Shown: positions 33,836 to 42,192, counted from the stretch's first letter. The stretch: 49,161 bases of DNA from Solirubrobacteraceae bacterium (GCA_016462625.1 JAEMSV010000021.1:1-49161), one strand, 5' to 3'. Notes: generated by a model from the letters alone, not told the origin. Made by a program: numbers and translations.

Positions 33836-33886
33836 GGGGGTGTGTCCCGAATCGCCCCTCACAGGTTCGTTTCGGGACACACCCCC
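33836..33886. terminator. Bidirectional terminator hairpin with 16-bp perfect stem
   Basis: GGGGGTGTGTCCCGAA (33836-33851) pairs perfectly with TTCGGGACACACCCCC (33871-33886) around a 19-nt loop. It fills the 67-nt gap between two convergent genes. There is no T-run. A stem this long and this perfect is unusual here and could be a member of a dispersed repeat family. Confidence 0.75.
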
Positions 33887-33893
33887 AGGCGAA

Positions 33894-35552
33894 TCAACGA
33901 ACGCGCTTGGTCTGAGCCTTCCCAACGACCCCGACGAACGGATACCCGGCCTCGCTCGGAACCCGGACGCGGAACTTCAGCCTCGCCCCGCGGACCACGA
34001 CGCGCAGGCGATAGCGCCCCTTGAAGCGCCCCTTCTTATCCGTGCGCCGCAGCGCGAACGTCTGCCACGACGGCCCGGCCTTGCCCTGGACCGTGATGAT
34101 CTTGCCGCCCTTCGGTATCTGACCGGTGGGAACACGGCCCGAGTAGCGGACGAGCCCGTTGCGGGAGATGCGGACCTTCAGTGAGACGGCAGCCTTCACC
34201 TTCAGATTGAGATCAGCGACGAGTCCGGGACCGCACAGCCGGATGGTTCCATTGCCGTACCGCGTCGGGATCCGATCGGTGAACGTGCCGTTCGCGGCAG
34301 CAGCGGTGGCACCGAGCGGCGTGACCTTCGATCCGCGGACGTGGAACACATCGATGCCGGCACCCGCCGGACCGCGCCCGCCGACGGTGAGCGCCTGGCC
34401 GTACTTGACGGTGATGGTCCGCGAGGCGTTACGGGTGAAGCGCGCGGTGAGCCCGTTCGAGGTGCCTGCGCACGGCATGGCCGTCGCACCACCGCCGCCA
34501 GAACCAGACCCAGTCGCACCGAAACCGGTGGACGGCTCGCCCGCATTGCGGACGACGAAGTCGGGGGTCGACCACGCGGACGTGCGGTTGCCAGACGCGT
34601 CTTCGACAAGCACCTTCACGCTGTGCGTCCCGTCGGGAATCGTTCGCGTGTCGATGACGAAGTCGTGCTGGACGCTCTTCTCGCACGGCTCCCGGTAGAG
34701 GAACTCGTAGGGCGTCGATGCGTCGACGCCGGCGTCGACGCAACGGCCGTCGTTCGCGCCCAGGCTGGTGGTCTTGCTGACTTTGCCATCAACCTCGAGC
34801 AGCGCCCTGTACATGCCAGAGGCGGCATCCGTAGCAGTGAACGACAGCTGCTCGAGACCAGAATGGACCCCCGAAGCGCCCAATACACGACCGGTCTGGT
34901 TCGAGACCTTGGGCGCGTCGGCATCCCGCAGGCTGAACTCCGCCGCGTAGACCGACGCAACCGCCATTGGCTGGCCGGTCGGGCGAGGAACGCACCAGTA
35001 GCCGTCAACCCCACCGCAGTCGACGTTGATGTGCCAGCGATCGACCTGACCGACCGCGCCCAGATCCTCCTGCAGAAGATTCCCCGGGAGAATTCCGGGA
35101 GAGCCGCCAAGCCCGAAGCACCCGTCGGGGGCCGCCCGACAACCGTCAGGCACATACGCACCGCTCAGGACGTTCACCGGGCGTGCAACGAATGCGACCG
35201 GCGTCGCGTTCGGTTCGCTGACGGCCGTCAACGTCACCGTTCGCCAAACGCGATATGAGGCGATCGATGTACCGGCTGGGGCGTCCCATCGCCACGTCAT
35301 CAGCGAGTGGCCGGCGGGATTGTGGGTGCTGGCATTCAGCGCCAGGGTGAGCGGACCGCCGCCCGAGCAGCCGTTAACCGGAGTCGTCAGCGGGGCAACC
35401 GAAAACGCGGACCAACCGTCGGTTGGCGCGACAGCGCCGGCGGGCGTCTTGCAGGAGTAGACGCGGTAGACACCGCCATGGGCTGCCGGACAGACGACGA
35501 GCGAAAGACACGCCAATACGAGCGGCAGGGAACAACGCGACAAGCACTGCAT
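33894..35552 (-). CDS. Secreted beta-sandwich protein, function unknown
   Basis: A 552-residue exported protein. The N-terminal LPLVLACLSLVVCPAAHGG is a signal peptide. Residues about 30-240 are Cys-containing (VYRVYSCKTPAGAV, GCRAAPDGCFGLGG, INVDCGGVDGYWCVP) and may be a carbohydrate-binding or concanavalin-like fold. An Ig-like segment follows (FTATDAASGMYRALLEVDG, DGTHSVKVLVEDASGNRT). After a Gly/Ser linker (GSGSGGGGA), the C-terminus has two beta-rich units ending RTDKKGRFKGRYRLRVVVRG. Proteins of this build are common in Solirubrobacterales-like genomes and are unassigned. GGAGG sits 4 nt before ATG 35552, a genuine leadered start. It ends 7 nt beyond the bidirectional hairpin. Confidence 0.75.
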   Translation of the reverse strand: MQCLSRCSLPLVLACLSLVVCPAAHGGVYRVYSCKTPAGAVAPTDGWSAFSVAPLTTPVNGCSGGGPLTLALNASTHNPAGHSLMTWRWDAPAGTSIASYRVWRTVTLTAVSEPNATPVAFVARPVNVLSGAYVPDGCRAAPDGCFGLGGSPGILPGNLLQEDLGAVGQVDRWHINVDCGGVDGYWCVPRPTGQPMAVASVYAAEFSLRDADAPKVSNQTGRVLGASGVHSGLEQLSFTATDAASGMYRALLEVDGKVSKTTSLGANDGRCVDAGVDASTPYEFLYREPCEKSVQHDFVIDTRTIPDGTHSVKVLVEDASGNRTSAWSTPDFVVRNAGEPSTGFGATGSGSGGGGATAMPCAGTSNGLTARFTRNASRTITVKYGQALTVGGRGPAGAGIDVFHVRGSKVTPLGATAAAANGTFTDRIPTRYGNGTIRLCGPGLVADLNLKVKAAVSLKVRISRNGLVRYSGRVPTGQIPKGGKIITVQGKAGPSWQTFALRRTDKKGRFKGRYRLRVVVRGARLKFRVRVPSEAGYPFVGVVGKAQTKRVR

Positions 35553-35556
35553 AAAG

Positions 35557-35561
35557 CCTCC
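35557..35561 (-). promoter_or_regulatory. Ribosome binding site of the secreted protein gene
   Basis: GGAGG on the minus strand, 4 nt before ATG 35552. It contrasts with the leaderless pattern elsewhere. Confidence 0.6.
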
Positions 35562-35646
35562 ACGGTCTAGAACTCACTCCCACTAGGCAGGAGCCCGCGA
35601 AGTTCGCCCCCCTGTCTCACCGCCTCGGGCGAGCCTGCCGATCTTA

Positions 35647-35662
35647 CGCAGATCCTTCTGCG
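35647..35662. terminator. Small hairpin after the DUF2142-like gene
   Basis: CGCAGA, loop TCCT, TCTGCG: a perfect 6-bp stem 49 nt downstream of the minus-strand gene ending at 35711. A weaker repeat (TCGCCC 35604-35609 with GGGCGA 35627-35632) follows. It may end the upstream minus-strand operon. The rest of the 158-nt gap shows no gene. Confidence 0.35.
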
Positions 35663-35710
35663 CACTGCGGGCACCCAGACCCCCTGTGGCGATTGCTGCG
35701 CTAGATCGGG

Positions 35711-37210
35711 CTATCCGTAGTAGCGGGCAACTGTGAGGAGCAGACCGCTTAGCGCATGCGTTGCCGCCAGAATCACAAGCACGACAGCGAACGTCCCTGC
35801 CCACCGCCTTCCAACGCTCAGGCAGGCGGCGACCACAGCGGCGCCGTACAAGCCAGCTAGTGGGAACAGATAACGAGCTTGCTCGAAGACCAGCCCGGTC
35901 GTCCGCTTGTATTCGTACCCACCGCTAGCAACCAGCACGAGCAGGCCAAGCGCCGCGATGCCAAGGACCGTCAGCTCGGCCCACCCGTCCCGGACCCTGC
36001 GCCAATTGCGCCCGAGGCCGATCACGGCCAACACACCAAGCAGCCCGAGGATCCAGCTCCCTAGGGTCATCATCCAAGCAGGCGCGCCATAGTCGAGCCA
36101 TCCATACCGCCCAATAAAGCCGTGGGCCCAGGTGTTGACAATGGGCGAGTAGCCAAAGAAGTCGACCTGGCCAGGGACGCGCGGGAGATACAGCTGCCAC
36201 ATGTACGAGAGCAGCTCCCGGTTCGTGCGAGGCTGAATGAAGGCTGGGTCCATTGACGGCGTCGACACCCCCGGAGGAAGAAGTCCGCGCCCCTGCAACA
36301 CGGTCCACGCTACGTACACGATGAGGGGGGCAACGAGAGCGACCGCCCCGACGCCAGTGACCGTCACACCGCGCCACGGCCCGCGATTGCGGGCCACCCG
36401 ACCGCCGACCACAAGTAACCCCACCACGGCAGCGGGCAGGAACGCTAGAAACGTGAGCTTCGACAAGGCGCCCAGGCCCGCAACGCCACCGATCCAGATA
36501 GCAGCACGTGCCGACGGGCGTCGAATCCCCCTAACCAGAGCGAGCATCAGCGCAACCGCCAAGAAGGTAAGGAGCGAGTCCGGCGAGACCCCTCCCGCAA
36601 TGAATCCCATCACCGGTTGGAGCCCGATCGAGAGCCCTGCAACGGCCGGGGCCCACGGCGTCCTTGGAAAGAACTCGGCCGCTAACAACGCAACGAGCAC
36701 GGCGCTGCCCGTGAAGAAGAGCACCGACAGCAGGCGCATCATCAACATCCGGAGCGTCAGGTCGCTGCCACTGAACACCCGGTACGGAAGCGCCTCCAGT
36801 AGGTAATACAGGGGCGGGTGCGAGGAAGCGCCGGTCCGCCCGCCCCCGTTGTCTCGCAGCAACTTCGTGTCGGCGAGCCCTGCCGGACCGGGGTCAGACT
36901 CCGCGGGCACAACCACGTGAACTTGCCCAATCAGCGCCCCTGCCCCCAGGTTGCCCAGGTACGCCGCAGCCTCATCCGAGTACTGGGGCGCACTCGGGTC
37001 GCCGCCTGGGAGTCGCAGGGTTTCGCCTAGGTACTGGGCATACGCGAAATGACTGGGTTCATCCGGGACTTGAAACGGCGGCGTCAGAAGAGCCCAGGCA
37101 CTTCCCATGCACGCCGCGACAACCGCAACGGCAACGTACATCTGTCGAACCCGAAGCCAGGACAGGACTTGTCCAAGAGCCCGTCGGATGGCAGCCAATC
37201 GCGACGTCAT
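35711..37210 (-). CDS. DUF2142-like polytopic membrane protein (GT-C fold candidate)
   Basis: A 499-residue membrane protein with 10 or more hydrophobic segments. After the first span comes LTPPFQVPDEPSHFAYAQYL, the hallmark acidic loop of DUF2142 proteins, and near the end FEQARYLFPLAGLYGAA. These proteins sit in O-antigen and teichoic acid loci and are thought to use polyprenyl-phosphate sugars on the outer side of the membrane. ATG 37210 overlaps the preceding stop (ATGA). It is encoded two genes after a membrane GT2 that could supply its donor. Base composition is visibly lower in GC than in blocks A and B. Confidence 0.83.
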   Translation of the reverse strand: MTSRLAAIRRALGQVLSWLRVRQMYVAVAVVAACMGSAWALLTPPFQVPDEPSHFAYAQYLGETLRLPGGDPSAPQYSDEAAAYLGNLGAGALIGQVHVVVPAESDPGPAGLADTKLLRDNGGGRTGASSHPPLYYLLEALPYRVFSGSDLTLRMLMMRLLSVLFFTGSAVLVALLAAEFFPRTPWAPAVAGLSIGLQPVMGFIAGGVSPDSLLTFLAVALMLALVRGIRRPSARAAIWIGGVAGLGALSKLTFLAFLPAAVVGLLVVGGRVARNRGPWRGVTVTGVGAVALVAPLIVYVAWTVLQGRGLLPPGVSTPSMDPAFIQPRTNRELLSYMWQLYLPRVPGQVDFFGYSPIVNTWAHGFIGRYGWLDYGAPAWMMTLGSWILGLLGVLAVIGLGRNWRRVRDGWAELTVLGIAALGLLVLVASGGYEYKRTTGLVFEQARYLFPLAGLYGAAVVAACLSVGRRWAGTFAVVLVILAATHALSGLLLTVARYYG

Positions 37211-37851
37211 CGCTCGCTTGACTCAACCGACGACGTTGTGACGGCACGAAGCACAGCTCCGACTGCGACCACAACAGCAACAAGCGCAAGGACAATGCAC
37301 AGCCAGACGGTCAGCGGGCCGGAAGCCGCTCCGGGCGCCTTTGCGATTCGACGGGAGATCGACCCCGCCTCGTCCAGCCAACTGCCACGGCGTCGATCCT
37401 CAACCGTCGTGGTCACCGCGAAAGGGACTCTCCGCCCGTTCACCGTAGAGATTCGCTGCCCAGCTCGACCGGCCAGCTCAATCGTCTGATCGCCGTCGTT
37501 GCGGATACACAAGCGGGAGGTCTCAACGCGAGCCGCCCGGGGGAGCGCGAAGCGCACGAGCTGCTCACCGGATACCACCGCTGGATGGAGCGCCTGCCCC
37601 CCCAGCGTTGCCGTCAATCTTGTCCGTGACGGCGAGTCGACCTGCACGGCGACATCCGTTACCGGAACCCCGGTGGCTGGTACCCAATCGCAGACTCGGC
37701 TACCAGCAGGAAGGTCCAGCACGTAACCAGTCGGCGTGACTCCGTTGCTAGCCACCGTCAAGTCCGACCGAGCCAGCAGCGCCGATCCGACAACGACGCT
37801 TACCCCGAGAAGTGCGAGGCCCGCGGCGATCAGCGCCCGCACGCCCGTCAA
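37207..37851 (-). CDS. Membrane-anchored protein of unknown function
   Basis: About 214 residues with one hydrophobic segment near each end (VRALIAAGLALLGVSVVVGS and PLTVWLCIVLALVAVVVAVG). Between them lies an extracytoplasmic beta-rich domain with two cysteines (GSRVCDWVP and SRLCIRNDGDQTI) that could form a disulfide. TTG 37851 overlaps the GT2 stop as TTGA; GTG 37842 is the alternative. It lies between a membrane GT2 and the DUF2142-like gene, coupled to both, suggesting a complex. No family is recognised. Confidence 0.65.
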   Translation of the reverse strand: MTGVRALIAAGLALLGVSVVVGSALLARSDLTVASNGVTPTGYVLDLPAGSRVCDWVPATGVPVTDVAVQVDSPSRTRLTATLGGQALHPAVVSGEQLVRFALPRAARVETSRLCIRNDGDQTIELAGRAGQRISTVNGRRVPFAVTTTVEDRRRGSWLDEAGSISRRIAKAPGAASGPLTVWLCIVLALVAVVVAVGAVLRAVTTSSVESSER

Positions 37852-39056
37852 GTACGCCGCAGACCCAAGATGCTCAACAAGAACGACGCGAAGAACACCT
37901 GGATCCCAATGATCATCAACGTCGCCGCCAGCACCGCCAACCGCTCCTCGGACAGCTGCCCGAAGCCACGATCGATCCACGTCCCGAGGATCCAGGCCGC
38001 GATGACCAGGCCCACGCCGGCGATCACGAACCCGACCGCGAGGCCGTGCTCGAGCCGGAAGCGCTCGCGCATCCGGTCGAACCAGGGGTCCTTGTCGTTC
38101 ATGTAGTACGCGCCGTATGCGTGGGCGCACAGCCCCATCGACACGATCTGCGTGCCCACGATCATCAGCATGCAGCCGGCGACCATCGAGTGCAGCTGCC
38201 ACTCACGGCCGAAGACGGGGACCTCGAACGCGGACACCAGGGCGATCAGGCCCCCGAGAAGAAGCAGGACCGACCCGGGAACCACGAAGAGATGCGTCGG
38301 GCTGTGGACCAGCAGGAACCGCAGGTGCCGCCAGCCGTCACGGAAGCTCGAGAGCTTCGACTCGCCCGCACGCGGGTGGTACTCGATCGGGAACTCCCGG
38401 ATGTCGAGCTGCTCCTTGCTCGCGCGGATGACCATCTCGGAGGCGAACTCCATGCCGGTCGTCCGCAGGTCGAGCTGCGGGAGCACGTCCCGGCGGAGCG
38501 CGCGCATGCCGCAGTGGGCGTCGCGGATGCCGGTCCGGAAGAAGAGGTTGAGGATGCCGCTGAGCAGCGGGTTGCCGACGTAGCGGTGCAGCCACGGCAT
38601 CGCGCCGGGCTGGATGTTGTCCATGCGGTCACCCATCACGAGCTGCGCGCCGTTGTCGAGCTCGGCGACGAATCGCGGGATCTCGGCGAAGTCGTACGTC
38701 AGGTCCGCGTCGAGCATGACGATGTACTCGCCACGCGCCGCGGTGAAGCCGGCCAGGTACGCGCTGCCGTAGCCGCGGCGCGGTTCGTGGACCACGTGGG
38801 CGCCGGCCGCCGCCGCGCGCTCGGCGCTGCGGTCCTCCGACGCGTTGTCGGCCACGATGACCTCACCGACGATGCCGGCGTCCGTGAGCGCCGTACGGGC
38901 GCGGGTCACGCACTCCTCGATGTGCTCTTCCTCGTTCAGGCACGGGATGACGACCGACACTCTTGGAGTCGGCAAGTCGGCGGCGCCCAACTGATCGGCG
39001 ATGCCCGGTTCCTGGTGCGTGGTACTCACGGGGGGCTGAGTCGGGTGAGCCGTCAT
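37848..39056 (-). CDS. Membrane GT2, polyprenyl-phosphate sugar transferase type
   Basis: A 402-residue protein. GT2 signatures: VSVVIPCLNEEEHIEECVTR, VIVADNASEDRSAERA, and YIVMLDADLTYDFAEIPRFV. MRALRRDVLPQLDLRTTGME and YHPRAGESKLSSFRDGWRHL are typical of dolichol/polyprenol-phosphate sugar synthases. Four hydrophobic C-terminal segments follow (VPGSVLLLLGGLIALVSAF through LMIIGIQVFFASFLLSILGL). It probably provides the lipid-linked donor for the DUF2142-like protein. ATG 39056 was preferred because GGAG lies 6 nt upstream; ATG 39062 and TTG 39071 are alternatives. Confidence 0.87.
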   Translation of the reverse strand: MTAHPTQPPVSTTHQEPGIADQLGAADLPTPRVSVVIPCLNEEEHIEECVTRARTALTDAGIVGEVIVADNASEDRSAERAAAAGAHVVHEPRRGYGSAYLAGFTAARGEYIVMLDADLTYDFAEIPRFVAELDNGAQLVMGDRMDNIQPGAMPWLHRYVGNPLLSGILNLFFRTGIRDAHCGMRALRRDVLPQLDLRTTGMEFASEMVIRASKEQLDIREFPIEYHPRAGESKLSSFRDGWRHLRFLLVHSPTHLFVVPGSVLLLLGGLIALVSAFEVPVFGREWQLHSMVAGCMLMIVGTQIVSMGLCAHAYGAYYMNDKDPWFDRMRERFRLEHGLAVGFVIAGVGLVIAAWILGTWIDRGFGQLSEERLAVLAATLMIIGIQVFFASFLLSILGLRRT

Positions 39057-39062
39057 GGCCAT

Positions 39063-39066
39063 CTCC
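39063..39066 (-). promoter_or_regulatory. Ribosome binding site (GGAG) selecting ATG 39056
   Basis: GGAG on the minus strand abuts ATG 39062 but is 6 nt from ATG 39056, favouring the latter. A possible -10 TACCCT lies far upstream at 39114-39119. Confidence 0.4.
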
Positions 39067-39136
39067 GACAAGAACGGGAGAGGGGGCGAAAAGTCGCGCC
39101 CAAGGGGGGTTGAGGGTACCCGATGGCCCAGCGCAA

Positions 39137-39142
39137 TAGCCT
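39137..39142 (+). promoter_or_regulatory. Putative -10 element (TAGCCT) of the GT4 gene
   Basis: TAGCCT lies 8 nt before GTG 39151, in the divergent gap with the membrane GT2. Confidence 0.45.
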
Positions 39143-39150
39143 GCCGCGCC

Positions 39151-40332
39151 GTGCCCGCGTCCCATCAGCGCCTGCGTGTCTGCCTGATCTACGACTGCCT
39201 GTTCCCTTGGACGGTCGGGGGTGCGGAGCGCTGGTACAGGGAGGTTGCAGAGGCTCTCGCGCACGACGGCCACGACGTCACGTACCTCACCCGAAGGCAG
39301 TGGGGAACCCAGGACGCACCGGACATTCCGGGGGTCACCGTGGTCGCCGTCGCCAAGAACGAGCCGCTCTACGGGCCGGACGGGAACCGCCGGATTCCCC
39401 AGGCGATCCGCTTCGGCGGCGGCGTCCTCCGGCACCTGCTGCGGAACCGGGGCGCGTACGACGTCGTCCACACCGCGTCGTTTCCGTACTTCTCGCTCCT
39501 CGCGGCCGGCGTGGCCCGCACGCGCGACCACTTCGCGCTGATGGTGGACTGGCACGAGGTCTGGACCCTCGGGTACTGGCAGGAGTACCTCGGTCCGCAA
39601 CCCGGCCGCATCGGCTACCTCGTCCAGCGTGCCTGCGCCCGCGTCCCCCAGCGCGCGTTCTGCTTCAGCCGGCTGCACGAGCGCCGCCTCCACGACGAGG
39701 GGCTCAACGGCCCCGTCACCGTGCTCGAGGGCGAGTACAACGGCGCGACGACGCCCGCATCCGTCCGAGACGCGGACCCGCTCGTCGTCTTCGCCGGGCG
39801 CCACATCGCCGAGAAGCGGGCGCCCGCCCTCGTGCCCGCGATCGTCGAGGCGCGCAAGCGGATCCCGGAGCTGCGCGGCGTGATCTTCGGCGACGGCCCG
39901 CAGCGGCCCGACGTCCTCGCAGCGATCGAGCAGCACGGCGCCGCCGACTTCATCGAGGCGCCCGGCTTCGTCGACGGCAGCGACGTCGAGGACGCGATGC
40001 ACCGCGCACTGGCCATGGTCCTCCCGTCGCGGCGCGAGGGCTACGGCCAGGTCGTGATCGAGGCCAGCGCGGCGGCGACCCCGAGCGTGGTCGTCGCCGA
40101 CCCCGACAACGCCGCGGTGGAGCACGTCGCAGAGGGAGTGAACGGCACCATCGCGCCCACAGCCGACCCGCAGGACCTCGCCAACGCGATCGTCCGCGTC
40201 CATGAGGCCGGCACCCCGATGCGCGAGTCGACGGCGGCGTGGTTCGCCGAGAACGCCGACCGCCTGTCCCTGCGCTCGTCCCTCGAAACGCTCCTCGCCG
40301 CCTACCGCGACGAAGCTACGCTGGCGCCGTGA
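39151..40332 (+). CDS. Glycosyltransferase family 4 protein
   Basis: A 393-residue GT-B enzyme starting VPASHQRLRVCLIYDCLFPW with TVGGAERWYREVAEAL, the acceptor-side glycine motif. The C-terminal half has VVFAGRHIAEKRAPALVPAI, GVIFGDGPQRPDVLAAIEQH and VLPSRREGYGQVVIEASAAA, the EX7E-type donor-binding segment. GTG 39151 is chosen since the sequence before it is not protein-like and a TAGCCT box precedes it. It overlaps the following methyltransferase by 4 nt (GTGA). Confidence 0.88.
   Translation: MPASHQRLRVCLIYDCLFPWTVGGAERWYREVAEALAHDGHDVTYLTRRQWGTQDAPDIPGVTVVAVAKNEPLYGPDGNRRIPQAIRFGGGVLRHLLRNRGAYDVVHTASFPYFSLLAAGVARTRDHFALMVDWHEVWTLGYWQEYLGPQPGRIGYLVQRACARVPQRAFCFSRLHERRLHDEGLNGPVTVLEGEYNGATTPASVRDADPLVVFAGRHIAEKRAPALVPAIVEARKRIPELRGVIFGDGPQRPDVLAAIEQHGAADFIEAPGFVDGSDVEDAMHRALAMVLPSRREGYGQVVIEASAAATPSVVVADPDNAAVEHVAEGVNGTIAPTADPQDLANAIVRVHEAGTPMRESTAAWFAENADRLSLRSSLETLLAAYRDEATLAP
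40317..40322 (+). promoter_or_regulatory. Putative -10 element (TACGCT) inside the GT4 gene
   Basis: TACGCT ends 6 nt before GTG 40329, within the last codons of the GT4 gene. It could give the methyltransferase independent transcription. Confidence 0.35.
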
Positions 40333-41075
40333 GCTACCTCGAACGCGTCTTCCTCGCGACCGAGGAGGAGAACCGCCAGGAGATCCTCCGCGCGGTCGTC
40401 CCGGTCCCCGGCGGCAGCCTGCTCGACCTCGGATGCGCCGACGGCGTCGTGACGATGCGCGTCGCGAAGGCCGCGCAGGTCGACAGGGTGGTCGGCGTCG
40501 AGTTCGTCGAGTCGTGGGCGGCGAAAGCCCGGGCGAACGGCGTGGAGGTCGTCATCGCCGACCTGGCGGTGAAGCTGCCCTTCGACGACGCGTCCTTCGA
40601 CGTCGTGCACGCCAACCAGGTCATCGAGCACCTGCCGAAGACCGACCACTTCCTGCGCGAGATCCGCCGTGTCCTGAAGCCCACGGGCTACGCGATCCTG
40701 TCGACGAACAACCTCGCCAGCTGGCACAACATCCTCTCGCTGACGGCCGGCTTCCAGCCGCCGCCGTGCCACGTCAGCGACGAGTTCGTCACCGGCAACC
40801 CGGCGAACACGTTCGACGGCTTCGCGCAGGACGTCGAGGGCCAGCAGCACCTGCGGATCTTCACGGGACGCGCGCTCGCGTCCGTCGCGGCGTTCCACGG
40901 CCTTGAGCTCGACCTCGACCGCACCGCGGGCTACTACCCGCTGCCCCCGCGCGTCGCCCGCGTCGCGACGCGGATCGACAAGCGCCACGGCGCATTCCTC
41001 GTGCAGCGCTACCGCCCGGGCGCCGTGCCGGCCCGCGCGTCGAACCTCACCGTCGAAGCAACGCGCGCCGCGTAG
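40329..41075 (+). CDS. Class I SAM-dependent methyltransferase
   Basis: A 248-residue ubiE-type enzyme. It has LLDLGCADGVVTMRVAKAAQ (motif I), VVGVEFVESWAAKARANG, VHANQVIEHLPKTDHFLREI (motif IV) and RRVLKPTGYAILSTNNLASW. A basic C-terminal segment (RVATRIDKRHGAFLVQRYRP) could contact membrane lipid. Such small methyltransferases next to GT4 genes usually modify the sugar just added. It is coupled to the GT4 upstream. Its end overlaps the convergent GT4 by 29 nt, leaving no room for a terminator. Confidence 0.87.
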   Translation: MSYLERVFLATEEENRQEILRAVVPVPGGSLLDLGCADGVVTMRVAKAAQVDRVVGVEFVESWAAKARANGVEVVIADLAVKLPFDDASFDVVHANQVIEHLPKTDHFLREIRRVLKPTGYAILSTNNLASWHNILSLTAGFQPPPCHVSDEFVTGNPANTFDGFAQDVEGQQHLRIFTGRALASVAAFHGLELDLDRTAGYYPLPPRVARVATRIDKRHGAFLVQRYRPGAVPARASNLTVEATRAA

Positions 41076-42192
41076 GCGCCTCGGCGAGCGCCCGCTCGTA
41101 CGTCTCCAGGCAGCCGGCCGCGGTCGCCTCCCAGGAGAACCGCGCCGCCTGTTCCCGGCCGCGCGCCACGAGGTCGCGCGCCAGCTCCGGATCACGCAGC
41201 ACCGCGGCGATGCCGTCGGCGATCGACCGGGGGCTCTCCGGATCGACGAGCATCGCCGCGTCGCCGGCGACCTCGGCCAGTGACGACCGCGCCGAGCAGA
41301 CCACGGGGACCCCGCGCAGCATCCCCTCGAGCACGGGCAGCCCGAAGCCCTCGAACAGCGACGGGAACGCCACGCACGTGGCGGCCTGCAGGAGCCCCTC
41401 GACCTCGTCCTCCGCCAGCCAGCCGAGGAACCGGACGTCGTGGGTGATCCCGAGCCGCGCGGCCTCCTGGCGCAGCTCGCCCTCGTGCTCGGTCGGATAG
41501 CCGGGCAAGACGAGCAGCGGCCGCGGTTCGGTGAGCAGCGCGTGCGCGTCGAGCAGGCGCAGGAGGTTCTTGTGCGGGCGCTTGGCCGACGTCGAGAGCA
41601 CCAGCGGGCGATCGCCGAGGTCGTACCTGGCGCGCAGCTCGACCTCCGGCGCCGGATCGACACGCGGCGGCCGCGCGGCCAGCGGGACGACGTCGATCTT
41701 CTCCGAGGGGATGCTGAGCAGCTCGACGAGGTCGTCCCGGGTGGCGCCCGAGTCGGCGATCACCCGGTGCGACCGGCGCGCCGCGAGCGGGACGAGCGCG
41801 CGCATCCCGAGCGACCGCAGTCCGAAGTGCGCCTCGGGGAAGTGCTTGTAGATGACGTCGTGCACGGTGACGACCCGGGTGAAGCGCCCGCGCGCCGGAC
41901 CGGTGCTCCCGAGCGAATGCACGAGGTCGCAGCCCGCGCGCTGGGCGGCGCCCGGCAGCAGCAGCTGCTCACCGCGGACCCACTCGACGCGGTTCTCCGC
42001 GTGGACGGGAACGGTGACCGACTCGATGTCCTGCCACGGGCCGTCGGCCTCGGCGGTCTCCCGGTTGAGGAACGCGGTGAACCGCACGGACGGCGCGGCG
42101 TCGCGCAGCGCCGGCAGCAGCTCCCGGGCGGCGACCTCCATCCCGCCGGTGTGACCGGGGACGAGGAAGACGAGGTTCAGTCCGACGTGCAC
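41047..42192 (-). CDS. Glycosyltransferase family 4 protein
   Basis: A 381-residue GT-B enzyme: VGLNLVFLVPGHTGGMEVAA at the N-terminus, DLVHSLGSTGPARGRFTRVV, VLSTSAKRPHKNLLRLLDAH and FPSLFEGFGLPVLEGMLRGV (donor site). This pattern is frequent among mannosyl- and rhamnosyltransferases, but the donor cannot be fixed. GTG 42192 overlaps the upstream TAG by one base (TAGTG), so it is coupled to the GT4 gene at 42192-43415. Confidence 0.88.
   Translation of the reverse strand: MHVGLNLVFLVPGHTGGMEVAARELLPALRDAAPSVRFTAFLNRETAEADGPWQDIESVTVPVHAENRVEWVRGEQLLLPGAAQRAGCDLVHSLGSTGPARGRFTRVVTVHDVIYKHFPEAHFGLRSLGMRALVPLAARRSHRVIADSGATRDDLVELLSIPSEKIDVVPLAARPPRVDPAPEVELRARYDLGDRPLVLSTSAKRPHKNLLRLLDAHALLTEPRPLLVLPGYPTEHEGELRQEAARLGITHDVRFLGWLAEDEVEGLLQAATCVAFPSLFEGFGLPVLEGMLRGVPVVCSARSSLAEVAGDAAMLVDPESPRSIADGIAAVLRDPELARDLVARGREQAARFSWEATAAGCLETYERALAEAPTRRALLRR

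Noticed and set aside
35583..35804. 73-codon minus-strand ORF in the gap after the DUF2142-like gene
   Set aside because: It overlaps the DUF2142-like gene end in another frame, has no start signal and an implausible composition.
37848..39056. Possible dTDP-rhamnose (rml) function for genes near RmlC-like epimerases
   Set aside because: No RmlA, RmlB or RmlD is present; the accompanying nucleotidyltransferase and dehydratase are clearly RfbF and RfbG, so the sugar is CDP-linked.
39055..39150. N-terminal extension of the plus-strand GT4 frame
   Set aside because: The 32 extra codons read as non-protein sequence across the divergent promoter region; GTG 39151 fits the promoter spacing.
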